A DNA stretch of 64,000 nucleotides, from contig JALECJ010000256.1 of NCBI GenBank assembly GCA_023515745.1, positions 1,736,001 to 1,800,000 on the forward strand, read 5' to 3'. This document shows, piece by piece, positions 36,401-45,996 of the stretch (the stretch's first letter is position 1; the number at the start of each line of letters is the position of its first letter). Made by a program: the position numbers and the translations under genes. The notes below the pieces were generated by a model. That model had not been told where the DNA came from. It searched no databases and saw nothing but the letters and a program-made list of their open reading frames with translations. This DNA comes from Amoeboaphelidium protococcarum (lineage: Eukaryota > Aphelidiomycota > Aphelidea).

Positions 36401-38001
36401 ATATTAATAATATGTTGAGTATTTTGGCCATTAGCTTGTTCGTTCTTAATTTGTACATGGTTTAGATTAGAAGTATCTTTTGCAGTAGTGATATTTGCGA
36501 AAGCACTGCACCTGTCATCGACTATATTGCGTCAGCGGTGGTTGCAATTGCCATTACAAGTATCATCTGTTACGTGCCTCTCTTTGCCCAGTTAGCTATC
36601 GACTAAGGTGTTTACAGCGCAGCAAAGAAGATATTTATGCAAGTGGTTAGTTTAAGTCCTGTTTTCGAAGTGTTTGTTACCAAAGTATACGAGTACAGCC
36701 TGATGACTGCCGGTTTCTTGCTATCTTATAGTCAATATCGCTCCACTGGTCGTGGATTTGCCATCTACCGTCAGCATATGATTGCTTTGTATGACCAGTT
36801 CTCAGATGTCTCTGTTCTTTCTGGTGGTCGTATTCTGGTATTGCTTAGTATATCCGCATTCAGTGGTGTGGTGAAGTTACATTTGCTATTCTTTGCTGTA
36901 ATTGCGCTTGCCCTTTTCATGTCCCCGTTCCTATTCAATCCTCATGCTTATGACGTGCATGAAGTACTCTTGGACTATGGTATGGCGATGAATTATCTCT
37001 TCTGTATTGATGGAACTAAAGCTATCGGTTTGAGCTGGTACAAACACATTATTGGATACGTACAAGACTTTAATGGCAGAGTATATGACGGAATGACTGG
37101 CAAATTGGTCCAGACGCCGCCCACTTTGATGTCGGTTCTCGTATGGAGTACTGGGCGTAGTCTCTTCCCTGCTTTCATTACTGGGGTCTCCTATATTTAC
37201 GCGAAATCATTGCAAGACTCTCAAACCGGTTATGTGGTCCATGTGATTGCTCTAGTTGGTATATCTTTGGTTCCTTTGCTGCTTAATCTGATATTCATGT
37301 TGATAATCTTTTCACTGGCGACTTTGGTGGGACCTTGCTTAAAGCGGGAGACTGCTTGTGCAATGGGTGGTATCATGTACTCAATTGGTAAATTAGTCTC
37401 CATGCTAGTGGGAATTCTGTATCTGCTTGCTGTTTTTGAATATGAAGCCTGGCAGTTTAAGAACTTTCTCGTGTTCATTGTGGCATCTTGTTATTTACAG
37501 AAGTGGTTCCTACTGCTATTAATTAAAATCTTTGCAGGCGCACTTCCGACCAATATGGATATCTCTTAATGTTTTTACAACGGACAGTGGCACCATTTCA
37601 GGAGTGAAATGTCCATATGGGCCACTGTAAAAAGCGCGTGTACTCTCCTAATTATAAACTCTGTTGGAAATGTGTATTTTCTGGCTGATTTCATCGCCAT
37701 ACATGCAATTACTGTGCTACTGTTTCTACCCAGTCTGCTACCTTATGCTGATAGAGTGCACACAAAGTTGCTCTTTTGGAATTTCGAAACTGCACAATCT
37801 GATCCATCTGCATCCACCAAGCTATCGTAAAAGATTGATCCAATCTCAGTGTCTCGCAAGAAGTAAAAAATGCGTAAAATATTCCTTATAGTGTTAATCG
37901 CGGTGGTGATGTTCTGTGTGGCTCTATTTGTAGTCCCTTCAGTGCTCAGTCTGCCGTCTCCGTTCAACGAGAGCACACTGGCGTCGTTGCTCCCTTTCTG
38001 A
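33418..38001 (+). CDS. FKS1: 1,3-beta-glucan synthase catalytic subunit (GT48)
   Basis: A 1527-residue plasma-membrane enzyme that makes beta-1,3-glucan from UDP-glucose; single exon, start ATG 33418, stop TGA 37999-38001. The N-terminal FKS domain shows LLYLMIWAEAANLRFIPELL. Membrane segments come next, and the large cytosolic catalytic region has MSVIIPHYNEKVLLSLKEII, LHYGHPDFVRF, LNLNEDIYFGINAVLRG and the block FYQCSKGRDLG, followed by a C-terminal multispan bundle. Gln of FYQC is TAG (36235-36237). It is shorter than the usual 1700-1950 residues of fungal FKS, mainly by a short N-terminus. Regulation in fungi is by Rho1; not visible here. The sequence is of fungal FKS type rather than plant callose synthase. 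Confidence 0.97.
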
Positions 38002-38133
38002 TCTGCTGGAAGAAGAATCCCAACAATGACATGCTTTGCGCTTTAAATCTCGTGAAAATACCATTGCAATTCAATAGAAATACATATTAGATTGATTTAG
38101 GAGTGTATTTTCACCAATAAAGATTCAACACAA

Positions 38134-38526
38134 TCACTTGTAATGTTCAGGCGACCATCTCTCGTAGATATAGTCGACGGCCTACTTCAAATTATAAATC
38201 TGATCAGCCTCTTCGTCAGGAATTTCAATCATAAATTCGTCTTCCAAAGCAATCAGCACCTCAACAGCATCCAGCGAGTCCAAGCCCAGATCCTTGCTAA
38301 AGTGTGCATTAATCGACAACTTGTCCTGGTCCACTTTTTCGAATCCACGCAGCAGTTCAATGGCGCGCTACTCAAAATCAGACTTTGGCGGGCGGCCACC
38401 TGCGTACTGACGACGATGATTTATCATGGACGATGCATTACCGGTACTGCCGATCTTTTACGCCGATGGATAGGCTCTGTAAAGTGAGCCCTTCACCAGA
38501 GATGGATTCAATATGCTTCTCAACAT
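38134..38526 (-). CDS. ACP1: Mitochondrial acyl carrier protein
   Basis: A 130-residue ACP with a presequence rich in Arg/Ser/Leu ([19 protein letters not shown]), so the start at 38526 is well supported. The phosphopantetheine site is Ser84 in [13 protein letters not shown], with the typical helix [14 protein letters not shown] downstream. It carries growing acyl chains in mitochondrial fatty-acid synthesis, supplies octanoate for lipoyl synthase (gene at 5.3 kb), and binds LYR proteins (candidate at 44.3 kb). No intron. Tail-to-tail with FKS (132 bp between stops). It ends at TGA 38134-38136. Confidence 0.96.
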
Positions 38527-38702
38527 TTCTATTAACGCGCGCGCTAGTGATGTAATAGAATAAAAAGTGGAACTACAGTACCAAAGACGAAGAGAAACAA
38601 AGAAAGAAACGTGCCAAAGCCCAGTAAAAGGCCTGATAACTTCTAGAATGTCTTTAATTACGGCAACAGTAAATAAGATATAAAAGATTTATTTAAACAA
38701 TA

Positions 38703-39519
38703 TCATTCAGCAACTGCTTTCCCCTACTAAAGCTTCTGTTTCTTAGATCTGGGTTCCCGCATATCTTTACGCGTGACATCGACATCAATGACGCGCTTTT
38801 GAAGTAAAGCAGGCTCTGATTTCAGGTATGGAATCGTAACCGTTGTCCCATATTACTTCAATTACTGCCTCAGTAAATCATTATCTATATTGACATCGAC
38901 TGCAAAGGCAGCTAGTCTACGAAACCCACAAGCTTATGCAATCTTTTACTCAGAACCTTAACGAAGTGGAACTAGAAAGACATTGCCTTGGAAATGACAG
39001 AGAGTGGGAAGATGATCAAACAGATGTTATGGTTTGATATCAGCATAACACACAAAGATCGCCAGAATTGGCACTTTATCACTGGATTTATCGTCATAAA
39101 TTACACGCTCCAAGTGCTTACTTATTGCATTAATCCCAAAGATTAATCGCTCCATGACTGCTGGCTTCTCAGCTTTTACTTCAGGCTAATCTGATGGCAA
39201 CTATTTACGCTGCTGCTTCATAGTCCGTCGATACTCTCCCACAGGTTATAACAATCTACAATCATCCATTAATTAGACAGCTCATAATACATGCGGTAAC
39301 ATTACGCGAATGATATCATACCTGCATATCTCTTCCATCATTATAATCTCATCCTGTTCATTCGTAAAGCTCCTACCAACCAATATATGTAATGGCGCGT
39401 CAGATTAATACAAGCGGATATATATCATACCATTTGTAACTGAATGGAGACTCTAAAAACTATTTCACAATCTGTCGCTGAGACTTTTACCTCAGTGTCC
39501 CACTCTATTTGTTAGACAT
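38703..39519 (-). CDS. POP3: RNase P/MRP protein subunit POP3 (L7Ae/Rpp38-like)
   Basis: A 230-residue protein from three exons: 39519-39431, 39372-39322 and 39255-38703; introns of 58 and 66 nt both begin GTATGATAT. Splicing restores the fungal Pop3 N-terminus: RQIVKQFLESPFSYKW, then TNEQDEIIMMEEICRLLQP, then VGEYRR. The L7Ae-like fold reads VMERLIFGINAISKHLERV, ILAIFVCYADIKPQHLFDHL, FLVPLRQGSEQKIAQACGF, RRLAAFAV. It binds RNA in RNase P and MRP, acting on tRNA and rRNA precursors. Unspliced, intron 1 hides an overlapping ORF that looks like a tiny gene. The basic C-terminal tail ends at TGA 38703-38705. Confidence 0.88.
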
Positions 39520-39994
39520 TTGACTGTATGGGTGTTCTCTGCGTGTTTTGCCTGATTTTATGCCGAAATATTCGGATCAGCAAATTATCGCAGACGATTA
39601 AAGATCTAAATTATAACATTCTCAATAATCAAATCGAAATGCAATAAAATAGAAGACCAGTTGGATCTTAATGATATCAAAACAGAAAGCTTAAACTTTA
39701 AAAAAAATGATAAAGGTGATGCTGTCATTTTAATATCCAAAACTATTAAATAGTCTGAAAATCACTGTAAACAGCATCTGTTCCACTTTTATCATGAAAT
39801 AATATAACAGAAACTTCCAACATTAAGTTAAATAGTAGATAGTCTGAGCAGCGTAATTTGAAGGCAATTATGCTCCGAATCACCAGTGGTATTCAGTATT
39901 TTAGTGAGCGGGGATCCCCTGATTAGATCAACATTTTTCTTCTCTCAATTTCTCATAATTTAAATTACCTCTTAGCTATTTATCAATTATAGGG
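39520..39994. other. Divergent intergenic region, POP3 / NIPA
   Basis: AT-rich 475 bp with no supportable ORF or RNA gene; expected to hold both promoters. Confidence 0.4.
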
Positions 39995-41092
39995 ATGAGT
40001 TGGTAGATTGCAGTGGGTGTATCCTCGTCCTTGTTGGCGAGCACCATCGATGCCGTTGGTCTGAATCTATAGCGACGTGATCATATTAAGAATCAGGCTA
40101 AACCGAGTCATCTGTAGAAGCCCGAGTATAAACGACTGTAATGGGTGATTGGATTCGCCATGTACACCGGATCACAATTGTTTGGATCAACAGCGGCTCT
40201 GTATTTTCTCTAGCCGGCTATTGTGGCTTCATTATCATCGGCGGCGCTGGTATTCAATTGCATATTGGCCAGATATTTGGTGGGCACTGAGATAACTAGA
40301 CCTGATCTAATTGGCACGCTGATGATACTCGTGGGCACTGTGTTTATTTCTATTTTTGGATCATTGAAGAAGGAAGAATTTGAGTTGGACGCGTTATTAG
40401 CTCTGTATGCTCGGCCTGTATTTATTATATTCTTCTCGGTGCTCTTTGGCTTCTCTGTAATGCTGCTTGCTGCCACCATTCTTCGGCATCGGAAGCTTAT
40501 TCGCGAAAAGGTGGAGTACTCGCAGAAGTAAGTTTTTCGTCTGGTTGGAATTGGATACTCTATCAGTGGTGGTTTGATCGCTAGTATTACCGTCCAGCTG
40601 GCAGAGACTGGAATCACCATGATTATAAAGACTATGGAAGGGAGTAACTAGTTTCATAGCGCGTCTGGATACCTAATTGTCCTGGTTCTCATCTTGTCGG
40701 TCACTCTTCAATTGACGTGTATGACACTTGGACTGAAAGTTGCAGATTCGGTGCTGGTTGTTCCACTCTTCTTTGCCTTCTTTGATGTGTTCTCTCTTAT
40801 AAATTAGAATATCTATTATGATCTCTGGGCTGATTATAAGGCAATCAACTACGGATTCATGATACCATCGATTGTTCTGCTCATCTATGGTGTATTTATA
40901 CTCGCATAGTCTAGTTCTATTAAAGATTAGTTGTTATTTGATCTTTAGAATGAAGAGGCGGCTGCTTTACTTGGGAATTCCAATGACAAACTATCGTTGT
41001 ATACAGATCATTAGCGGGATGATGAGGAAGTTTCCTTTGATTCGAGATCATCTATTGGTGATGAAAGTGTAGTAGGCTCATAAATGAAATGA
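39995..41092 (+). CDS. NIPA-family magnesium transporter
   Basis: A 365-residue protein of the NIPA/DMT fold. The start MSWQIAVGVSSSLLASTIDA is followed by the family's DAVGLNLQRRDH block, GFAMYTGSQLFGSTAALYFL, PAIVASLSSAALVFNCILAR, the TRPDLIGTLMILVGTVFIS helix and further helices to about residue 310, giving about nine membrane segments. A polar acidic/Ser tail (DDEEVSFDSRSS) ends at TGA 41090-41092. Known members import Mg2+ across the plasma membrane or endosomes. Gln is often TAG/TAA, including in the first helix (TGG TAG ATT). No intron. Confidence 0.9.
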
Positions 41093-41819
41093 TTGTAAGT
41101 CTTATGCGTGTTCTCCGCGGTACAATAAATCATGTCTTTAAAAATATAGTTGATTTTTGGACATATCTTTAACTTTGTTAAAATTTTTGTGACGTGGCTC
41201 AGTTATTAGACTGGTTTGTAGTCGAGCCTTTACCGCCTTAGCTTCATACAGTAGTACGTAGAAGTTTTCTCGCTTGATATTTTTCTTTCTTTCTTTCGAT
41301 CTTTAAGACGCGTCCGAATGAGATTTGCAAACCGAGATATTGCACACTCCCCGGAAAGTCATACTTTGTAGCTTCATTGGTTGTCATCAACTTAAATTGA
41401 AATTCAGTATGGATAATGAAGATTGAAGTTTACTAGATGAATTCTGATCAAGTTCTCTTTAGCTGCTTAGGAAAGTATTATTTAGAATGTTGTGTTCTGG
41501 GTATGAGGTAGTTAGTCTTTAACCTCAGCTAATGTATGCTGCCTATAATCCTACATCCCTCTATGGCCTTACTTTTTGGTTACTCTATATATACATTTGG
41601 AGAAGTAGAAGCATCTAAATTCTATTGCTCTGGCCGCTTATTCTAACTGGGAACCGATAACGACGATTTAGTAATTGAATTCTGAATTTAGATCAAATTT
41701 AGAGCTATTTGTAAGTAACTTACACAAAGTTTATATAAAAGACCGGATAATTCGACCACTAATGAGGTTCTCATGTCGCCATTGATATTGGGCGTAATAC
41801 TAACCCATATGTTGATTTT
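41093..41819. other. Intergenic with one weak small ORF
   Basis: Mostly AT-rich. The only coding-looking item is a 47-codon minus-strand frame at 41244-41387 listed separately. Antisense to it is a longer plus-strand TGA-free frame (from 41131) that I regard as chance. Confidence 0.35.
41244..41387 (-). CDS. Possible small basic protein (47 aa)
   Basis: ATG at 41387 to TGA at 41244-41246. The translation begins MTTNEATKYDFPGSVQYLGL and continues with a basic helix (KIERKKEKYQARKLLR). Length and shape recall small inner-membrane subunits such as ATP synthase subunit e, but the similarity is too weak to name it. The stop codon overlaps a GTATGA, which is also a donor-like sequence here, so the gene could continue into another exon. 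Low confidence. Confidence 0.25.
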   Translation of the reverse strand: MTTNEATKYDFPGSVQYLGLQISFGRVLKIERKKEKYQARKLLRTTV

Positions 41820-42263
41820 ATGAACGCGTTATTATGGTGGCTGCTCTTGCTTACTTAGGATTCTGATTCTAGTACATTAGAATCCCAAAGTGATATATCC
41901 TCTATGGAAGATGAGTCACCAGAGCCATACAATTTGACTGTGGAGGAGCTGTTGGAGGAACGTCTTGCACAGTTTGATGCCACTTTGGTTGCCCTGAATG
42001 TGGAGTTGTACGAGATGGAAGCGGCCGTCAATAGATCGGCGTAGCTTCACCTGATCTCGAAGCCAATGGCATCAAAATTGGCGTACACATTATTGCATCC
42101 ATCTCTATACCGTCTTGTTAAAGGTGTCGGGTAGAGTATAGCCGGATTGGTCCAGATGGCCACTTAATTGAAAGCAGCAAGTAATATGCAGACTCTTGCC
42201 TCATATTGCGTCAACAGTCCAGGAGTAATGACTATGTCTCATAGTCTCGCATAGATAATTTGA
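41820..42263 (+). CDS. Small secreted protein of unknown function
   Basis: A 147-residue frame from ATG 41820 to TGA 42261-42263. A compact hydrophobic signal sequence (MNALLWWLLLLT) is followed by a Ser/Asp/Glu-rich region (STLESQSDISSMEDESPE) and an amphipathic helical part (EELLEERLAQFDATLVALNV, LYEMEAAVNRSAQ), then a hydrophobic segment (LVKGVGQSIAGLVQMATQL). Five or so Gln are TAA/TAG. The frame ends about 20 bp before the duplicated exon fragment at 42285. No family recognised; it could be an effector-like or lumenal protein. Confidence 0.5.
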
Positions 42264-42284
42264 TAATTAATCTTATAACATACT

Positions 42285-42436
42285 ATAGATCTTTTATCTT
42301 ACGCTTAAGAAGAGTTTGTGTTAATCCGCGTAAGTAAGGATTCGGACGGTCAGTGGGATATGGATTTAGAAGCCACTCCCATGATGCAGTAGTTTAAGCA
42401 AAACTACGAGAAAGCGTTCAATTTGAATCAGAGGAA
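42285..42436 (+). pseudogene. Truncated copy of exon 2 of the gene at 15.3-16.6 kb
   Basis: This block aligns to 15705-15863, covering the 3' end of an intron and 44 codons of exon 2. At protein level 38 of 44 residues match (EEFVLIRV, DGQWDMDLEATPMMQQFKQ, AFNLNQRN). The copy stops abruptly after the AATCAGAGGAA sequence, and the exon 1, 3 and 4 counterparts are absent nearby. The acceptor AG before the exon is AA here, so it would not splice as in the parent. Three Gln codons differ as TAG/CAG, TAG/CAG and TAA/CAA between the copies. The frame is still open, so a role as an exon of an unrecognised gene is possible but unlikely. Confidence 0.75.
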
Positions 42437-43074
42437 TGTGAGATCATTTGAATATGAATGCACTGCTAGCCAGTAGACAGATATGTGGACAAGCCCACTG
42501 GTGTTACTTGCAATTCTGCTAAATTACCAATGAGAGTCTTACAAAGTTATCAATCATGCCAGCTAAGGATATACCTCCTAGTGTCTATATATTTGCTATA
42601 GTAAGCGGAATCATTGACTTTGGATCATATGACCACTATACATCTTGAATCTTTAGCGGGGGAAGCACTGGGGACTCGTATAAACATGGTAAAATCATTA
42701 AGGTGAACAAAGTCTTAGGGTCATCTTTTCATCCATAGTTGAATGTACTCTTTGCCAAGATAGGCATGGTGATTAGTGAGAACACCTAGGAATAATATAT
42801 AATTTACTATGTTTCGACTCCTTTTTTTAGTTATAAATGAGGTTTTTAAAAACGCTGATATCTCTTCAACACTATATTGATCCATGTACTCGCTTTATAT
42901 AGTAGAATCGTCGCGATACATAGATAAAGGAGTCTTCTGTTCTGTCATAAAGTTAACGTTGGAGTAGATATGCACATTTTGTACAATAACTTATATACAT
43001 ATATAATGAACTTTAATAACTCAATTTCTTATCAACCTTCCCGTAAGCTAAACATTATCATTTGAACATCGCGA
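42437..43074. other. Intergenic
   Basis: AT-rich; no gene, RNA gene or further copy of the 15.3 kb gene's other exons seen. Confidence 0.4.
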
Positions 43075-44274
43075 TCATTCATGCTCAGCATAAAGTACGT
43101 AGTAATGCTTCAATAACAACAACAATTCTTCCATCTCATCCATCATCTACACCTTGTTCAGACGCGTAAACTCCTCTTCATTCTGCATCACCATTGTCTA
43201 ATAAAACTACGCTAAATCTTGAATTTGCACATGAAACTTTGACTCTTCGTACCGAGCTCTAATCTGGTCAATATTGCGACATGCATCGACACCTTCCAAC
43301 TTCATTCCACGCGACTACACTTATACGCATGAGGCATTCATCCATGTAACTTACATCAAAACTTTATATATTCTTACTCTAATATTGTCAACCATAATTT
43401 ATCCAAACTGATCATCCAGTGTCATATTCTCGTAAACAACCAATGCGCTCGTCGTACGTTCGGATGATGCCCATTTGAGAATCGAGTCGGAACACTTGAT
43501 AGGCATGTACACAAACACACATTCAGCCAAGATCAAAGTGGGTATACTACATAAAAATGGTACAAATTGGATATAAATCAACCAATAGCAATCAGTAATT
43601 ACTCTTATTAAAACCCAGCTTTAGAAAGGGAGGTGACAACGGCATCCCAGTCTCGGAGATCTCCCACCAAAAGTTTATACGAACCATCTTCAACTTCTAC
43701 ATTCACAATATGCAAATCTTTATTAATCGTAGCATAATAAAGACTTACCACCATTGGGCAAGATTTTAACACCAAAATTCTTCGAATGTTTCCTAAAGGT
43801 GGACATCTTCTTCAAGATGATTTTCTCAAAGTCCACTTCAAAGTACTTTTAAAACTATACTCCAGCATCCTACATACTATGATAGCATTATAAAGCTTTA
43901 AAGCAAGATACCAACAGTTATACCTTGAGCCGAAAGTATCTAGTATCAAATCCAGCACCTAGACTTACAATCTAGACATTTTTGTGCCTGAGACAGTAAT
44001 CGCTGACATATTAATCAATAACCTTGCATCTCAAATATGTTCCGCGATTAATCAGAGGACTCCGCTTAATATTCTACGATCTGAGAGGCACAAAATACTT
44101 CACATACTAATCATCAAAGTATCCAGCAGTGACCGCAGACAGTCGACTGATTGTCGCGTCGTCGTTCGTATTTTAGATTTCTTCATCTTCCTCAGTCAGT
44201 CGATACTCTTACTTTTAGTTCCGTATTGCATTATCAATCGGTCCCAAGTCATAAGGATTCCTCAATTGACTCAT
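43075..44274 (-). CDS. LCMT1: Leucine carboxyl methyltransferase 1 (PP2A methyltransferase)
   Basis: SAM-dependent enzyme that methylates the C-terminal Leu of PP2A catalytic subunits (yeast Ppm1). Five exons (minus): 44274-43924, 43869-43749, 43717-43603, 43546-43378 and 43314-43075; introns of 54, 31, 56 and 63 nt. Spliced length is 331 residues. Blocks: AGYFDDQYVKYFVP, SPLINRGTYLRC, the SAM-binding IVSLGAGFDTRYFRL, VGDLRDWDAV, DIPTLILAECVFVYM and the C-terminal FGQIMVDNIR, MMDEMEELLLLLKHYY. The 31-nt second intron is very short but needed for the frame. Gln is often TAA/TAG. It ends at TGA 43075-43077. Confidence 0.93.
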
Positions 44275-44315
44275 AATTACTTATATAACTATAGTGGCTT
44301 AAGTGGAAATTATAA

Positions 44316-45023
44316 ATGTCGCTGAAATTCTTTATTCAGAATGCAGAAATCAGGCAGCTGTACAGACAAGGATTGCGTATGTGTAGACGCGCACCGAAAG
44401 AAGATGTTTAAGATCTACGCGCGTTTGTTAAAGCAGAGTTTGCATCGGTGAGGCGCTTGAAATGTAATGATACCTAACTGTCTGCTGAAGATGAGGAGGT
44501 ATTCTACCTGAGAAAGAGTGTCATTACGGCTCTAAGAAGATTTTTATAAAATTTGGAAAAATCGCTATATCTATCATCATCATCCTCATAATCGCAGTCA
44601 ATGACGTAGAAATAATAAAATCAGTAAGATCATATCACAACATTAAGTTTTAAACTATATCATTCAATAATTTTAATCAAATCGCTCTGCGCAAAGTCTT
44701 GTGCAATAGATATAAAATCTTTAATGTTATTGTTACGTGGTCTACTCTTTTAGTAGTAACTTGCCTATTTAGTATCAATACTATTAACAGACTTTGACAA
44801 TTGTGGTGCAGTTCTAGGAATTGTTCGCGGTTATAAAGACTATCTAACATCAGCTTTCTGTGGTGTCTCAAATGGAATCCAACCTGTCGGTATTTAGTTG
44901 TTCTACTCTGCATCAAATCCATCAATCAGCCGAGGGTCCAACTATCGTCTGGCCGCCATTCTTAGCTATTAATCCTTCAATTCTTACTTTGCACTCAACT
45001 TCAGTACAGCCGGATTAGAATGA
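44316..45023 (+). CDS. LYR-motif protein (complex 1 LYR family); 3' end unresolved
   Basis: Starts at ATG 44316, 41 bp from the divergent LCMT1 start. The first 77 residues are a clear LYR protein: NAEIRQLYRQGLRMCRRAP holds the LYR tripeptide, followed by EDVQDLRAFVKAEFASVRR and FYLRKSVITALRRFLQNLE. Such proteins bind mitochondrial ACP and act in respiratory-complex or Fe-S assembly. The normal LYR fold ends near 44550, but no in-frame TGA follows until 45021-45023. The intervening translation starts Ser/Gln-rich and then reads antisense through the gene at 44660-45568. The end given is the literal next TGA; a missed intron, a sequence error, or termination at TAA/TAG would each shorten it. 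Confidence 0.6.
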
Positions 45024-45568
45024 GTCAAGCTCTCAGCGGTCAACTTTTTAGGTGTATGCCACTCTTAGTCCATAATACTGCTGCTGTTACAACTTCCATT
45101 GCCACCCCACCATTCAGGATACTGCATATGAGTGTTCTTGATAAATTTCACTCTAGATGGTTGCAGTATACTCTATCGCAAAGACTTGGGACTTAACGCT
45201 GCCTACTATTATTTAGATGAGGTTGAGTAGTACTTTTCAGGAGAGTATTCGGCATTTAATTTCTCTGGCTACTTTCTAGAACCATTATGAGAATCTTGGG
45301 AAGTCATCAAAGAAGCTAATTCATTGTGAAGCATATCAATCCTCAGCTTGAGATCCTTGATAGCTTATGTTTCAACTTCACTCGATCTGTTCAATGTTTT
45401 CATGTGACGAATCATTTGTGTGTTGGAGCAAGCGTACTCAATGGACATGGAAGCTTTCTAAAATCCCAAATTTATCAATTGAGAAATTGCATCTTAAAAT
45501 TGACTCTCATCTAATTCCACAAGAAATTGACGAACTTCAGGTCTGAGCTAATCTAGTATATTATCCAT
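44660..45568 (-). CDS. Protein of unknown function with N-terminal helical domain
   Basis: A 302-residue single-exon protein from ATG 45568 (MDNILDQLRPEVRQFLVELD) to TGA 44660-44662. The N-terminal third is helical (ISQLINLGFQKASM, SEVETQAIKDLKLRIDMLHN) and could form a coiled coil. The middle is Ser/Gln-rich, with a patch YPEWWGGNGSCN. The C-terminus is basic then helical (KSRPRNNNIKDFISIA). Gln is frequently TAA/TAG. The coherent start, helix and end support it as the real gene here in preference to the antisense extension of the LYR gene. No family recognised. Confidence 0.6.
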
Positions 45569-45996
45569 TGACAAAGTTTAGTGACTGTGACTGTATGGAA
45601 CTCAAGGAGATACTGTTGGAGCTGAGAGAAACGAAACAACACACGTTCTGAAACGCGCAAAATATAACTGCGTTCGTTGCTCCATTTTAATACAGTGATT
45701 AGATTTCAGCTTCAGTAATTCACTGTTGTTGTGATAATGATAATCGGCGCTCATAATTGTTTTATTTTTTGTTGAACATTCCAACTATTCTTATTTGCAT
45801 AGAGTTTTAGAATTCCGTTGCATATTGTTTGATTTCAACGGTATCGAACAATGTTGACGCAACAGTCATCGCGACGTTACGATGAATAGTTGTGAGCATC
45901 ACAATGCGACTTTGGTTGAACACTACAGCGATGACTTTGCTTTGTGACTTTTTATTTCCAAAGTGTTCCAAAAGTATCTGAGAGAGCTATATAAAT
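45569..45996. other. Divergent intergenic region
   Basis: A minus-strand frame at 45602-45784 has an ATG but reaches TGA before the gene at 45568 and could not be joined to it by a plausible intron. Nothing else recognised. Confidence 0.35.

Noticed and set aside
39256-39430. Apparent small gene inside the POP3 5' region
   Set aside because: Two GT-AG introns in phase restore a Pop3 N-terminus, so the small ORF is intronic.
41180-41260. tRNA-like look of a GTGGCTCAGT... stretch
   Set aside because: No B-box or matching acceptor stem could be paired by eye.
41131-41412. Plus-strand TGA-free frame
   Set aside because: Lies antisense to a more coding-like small ORF and has low-complexity hydrophobic composition.
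45602-45784. Minus-strand ORF upstream of the unknown gene at 44660-45568
   Set aside because: No in-phase intron joins it to the gene, and it has no family features.
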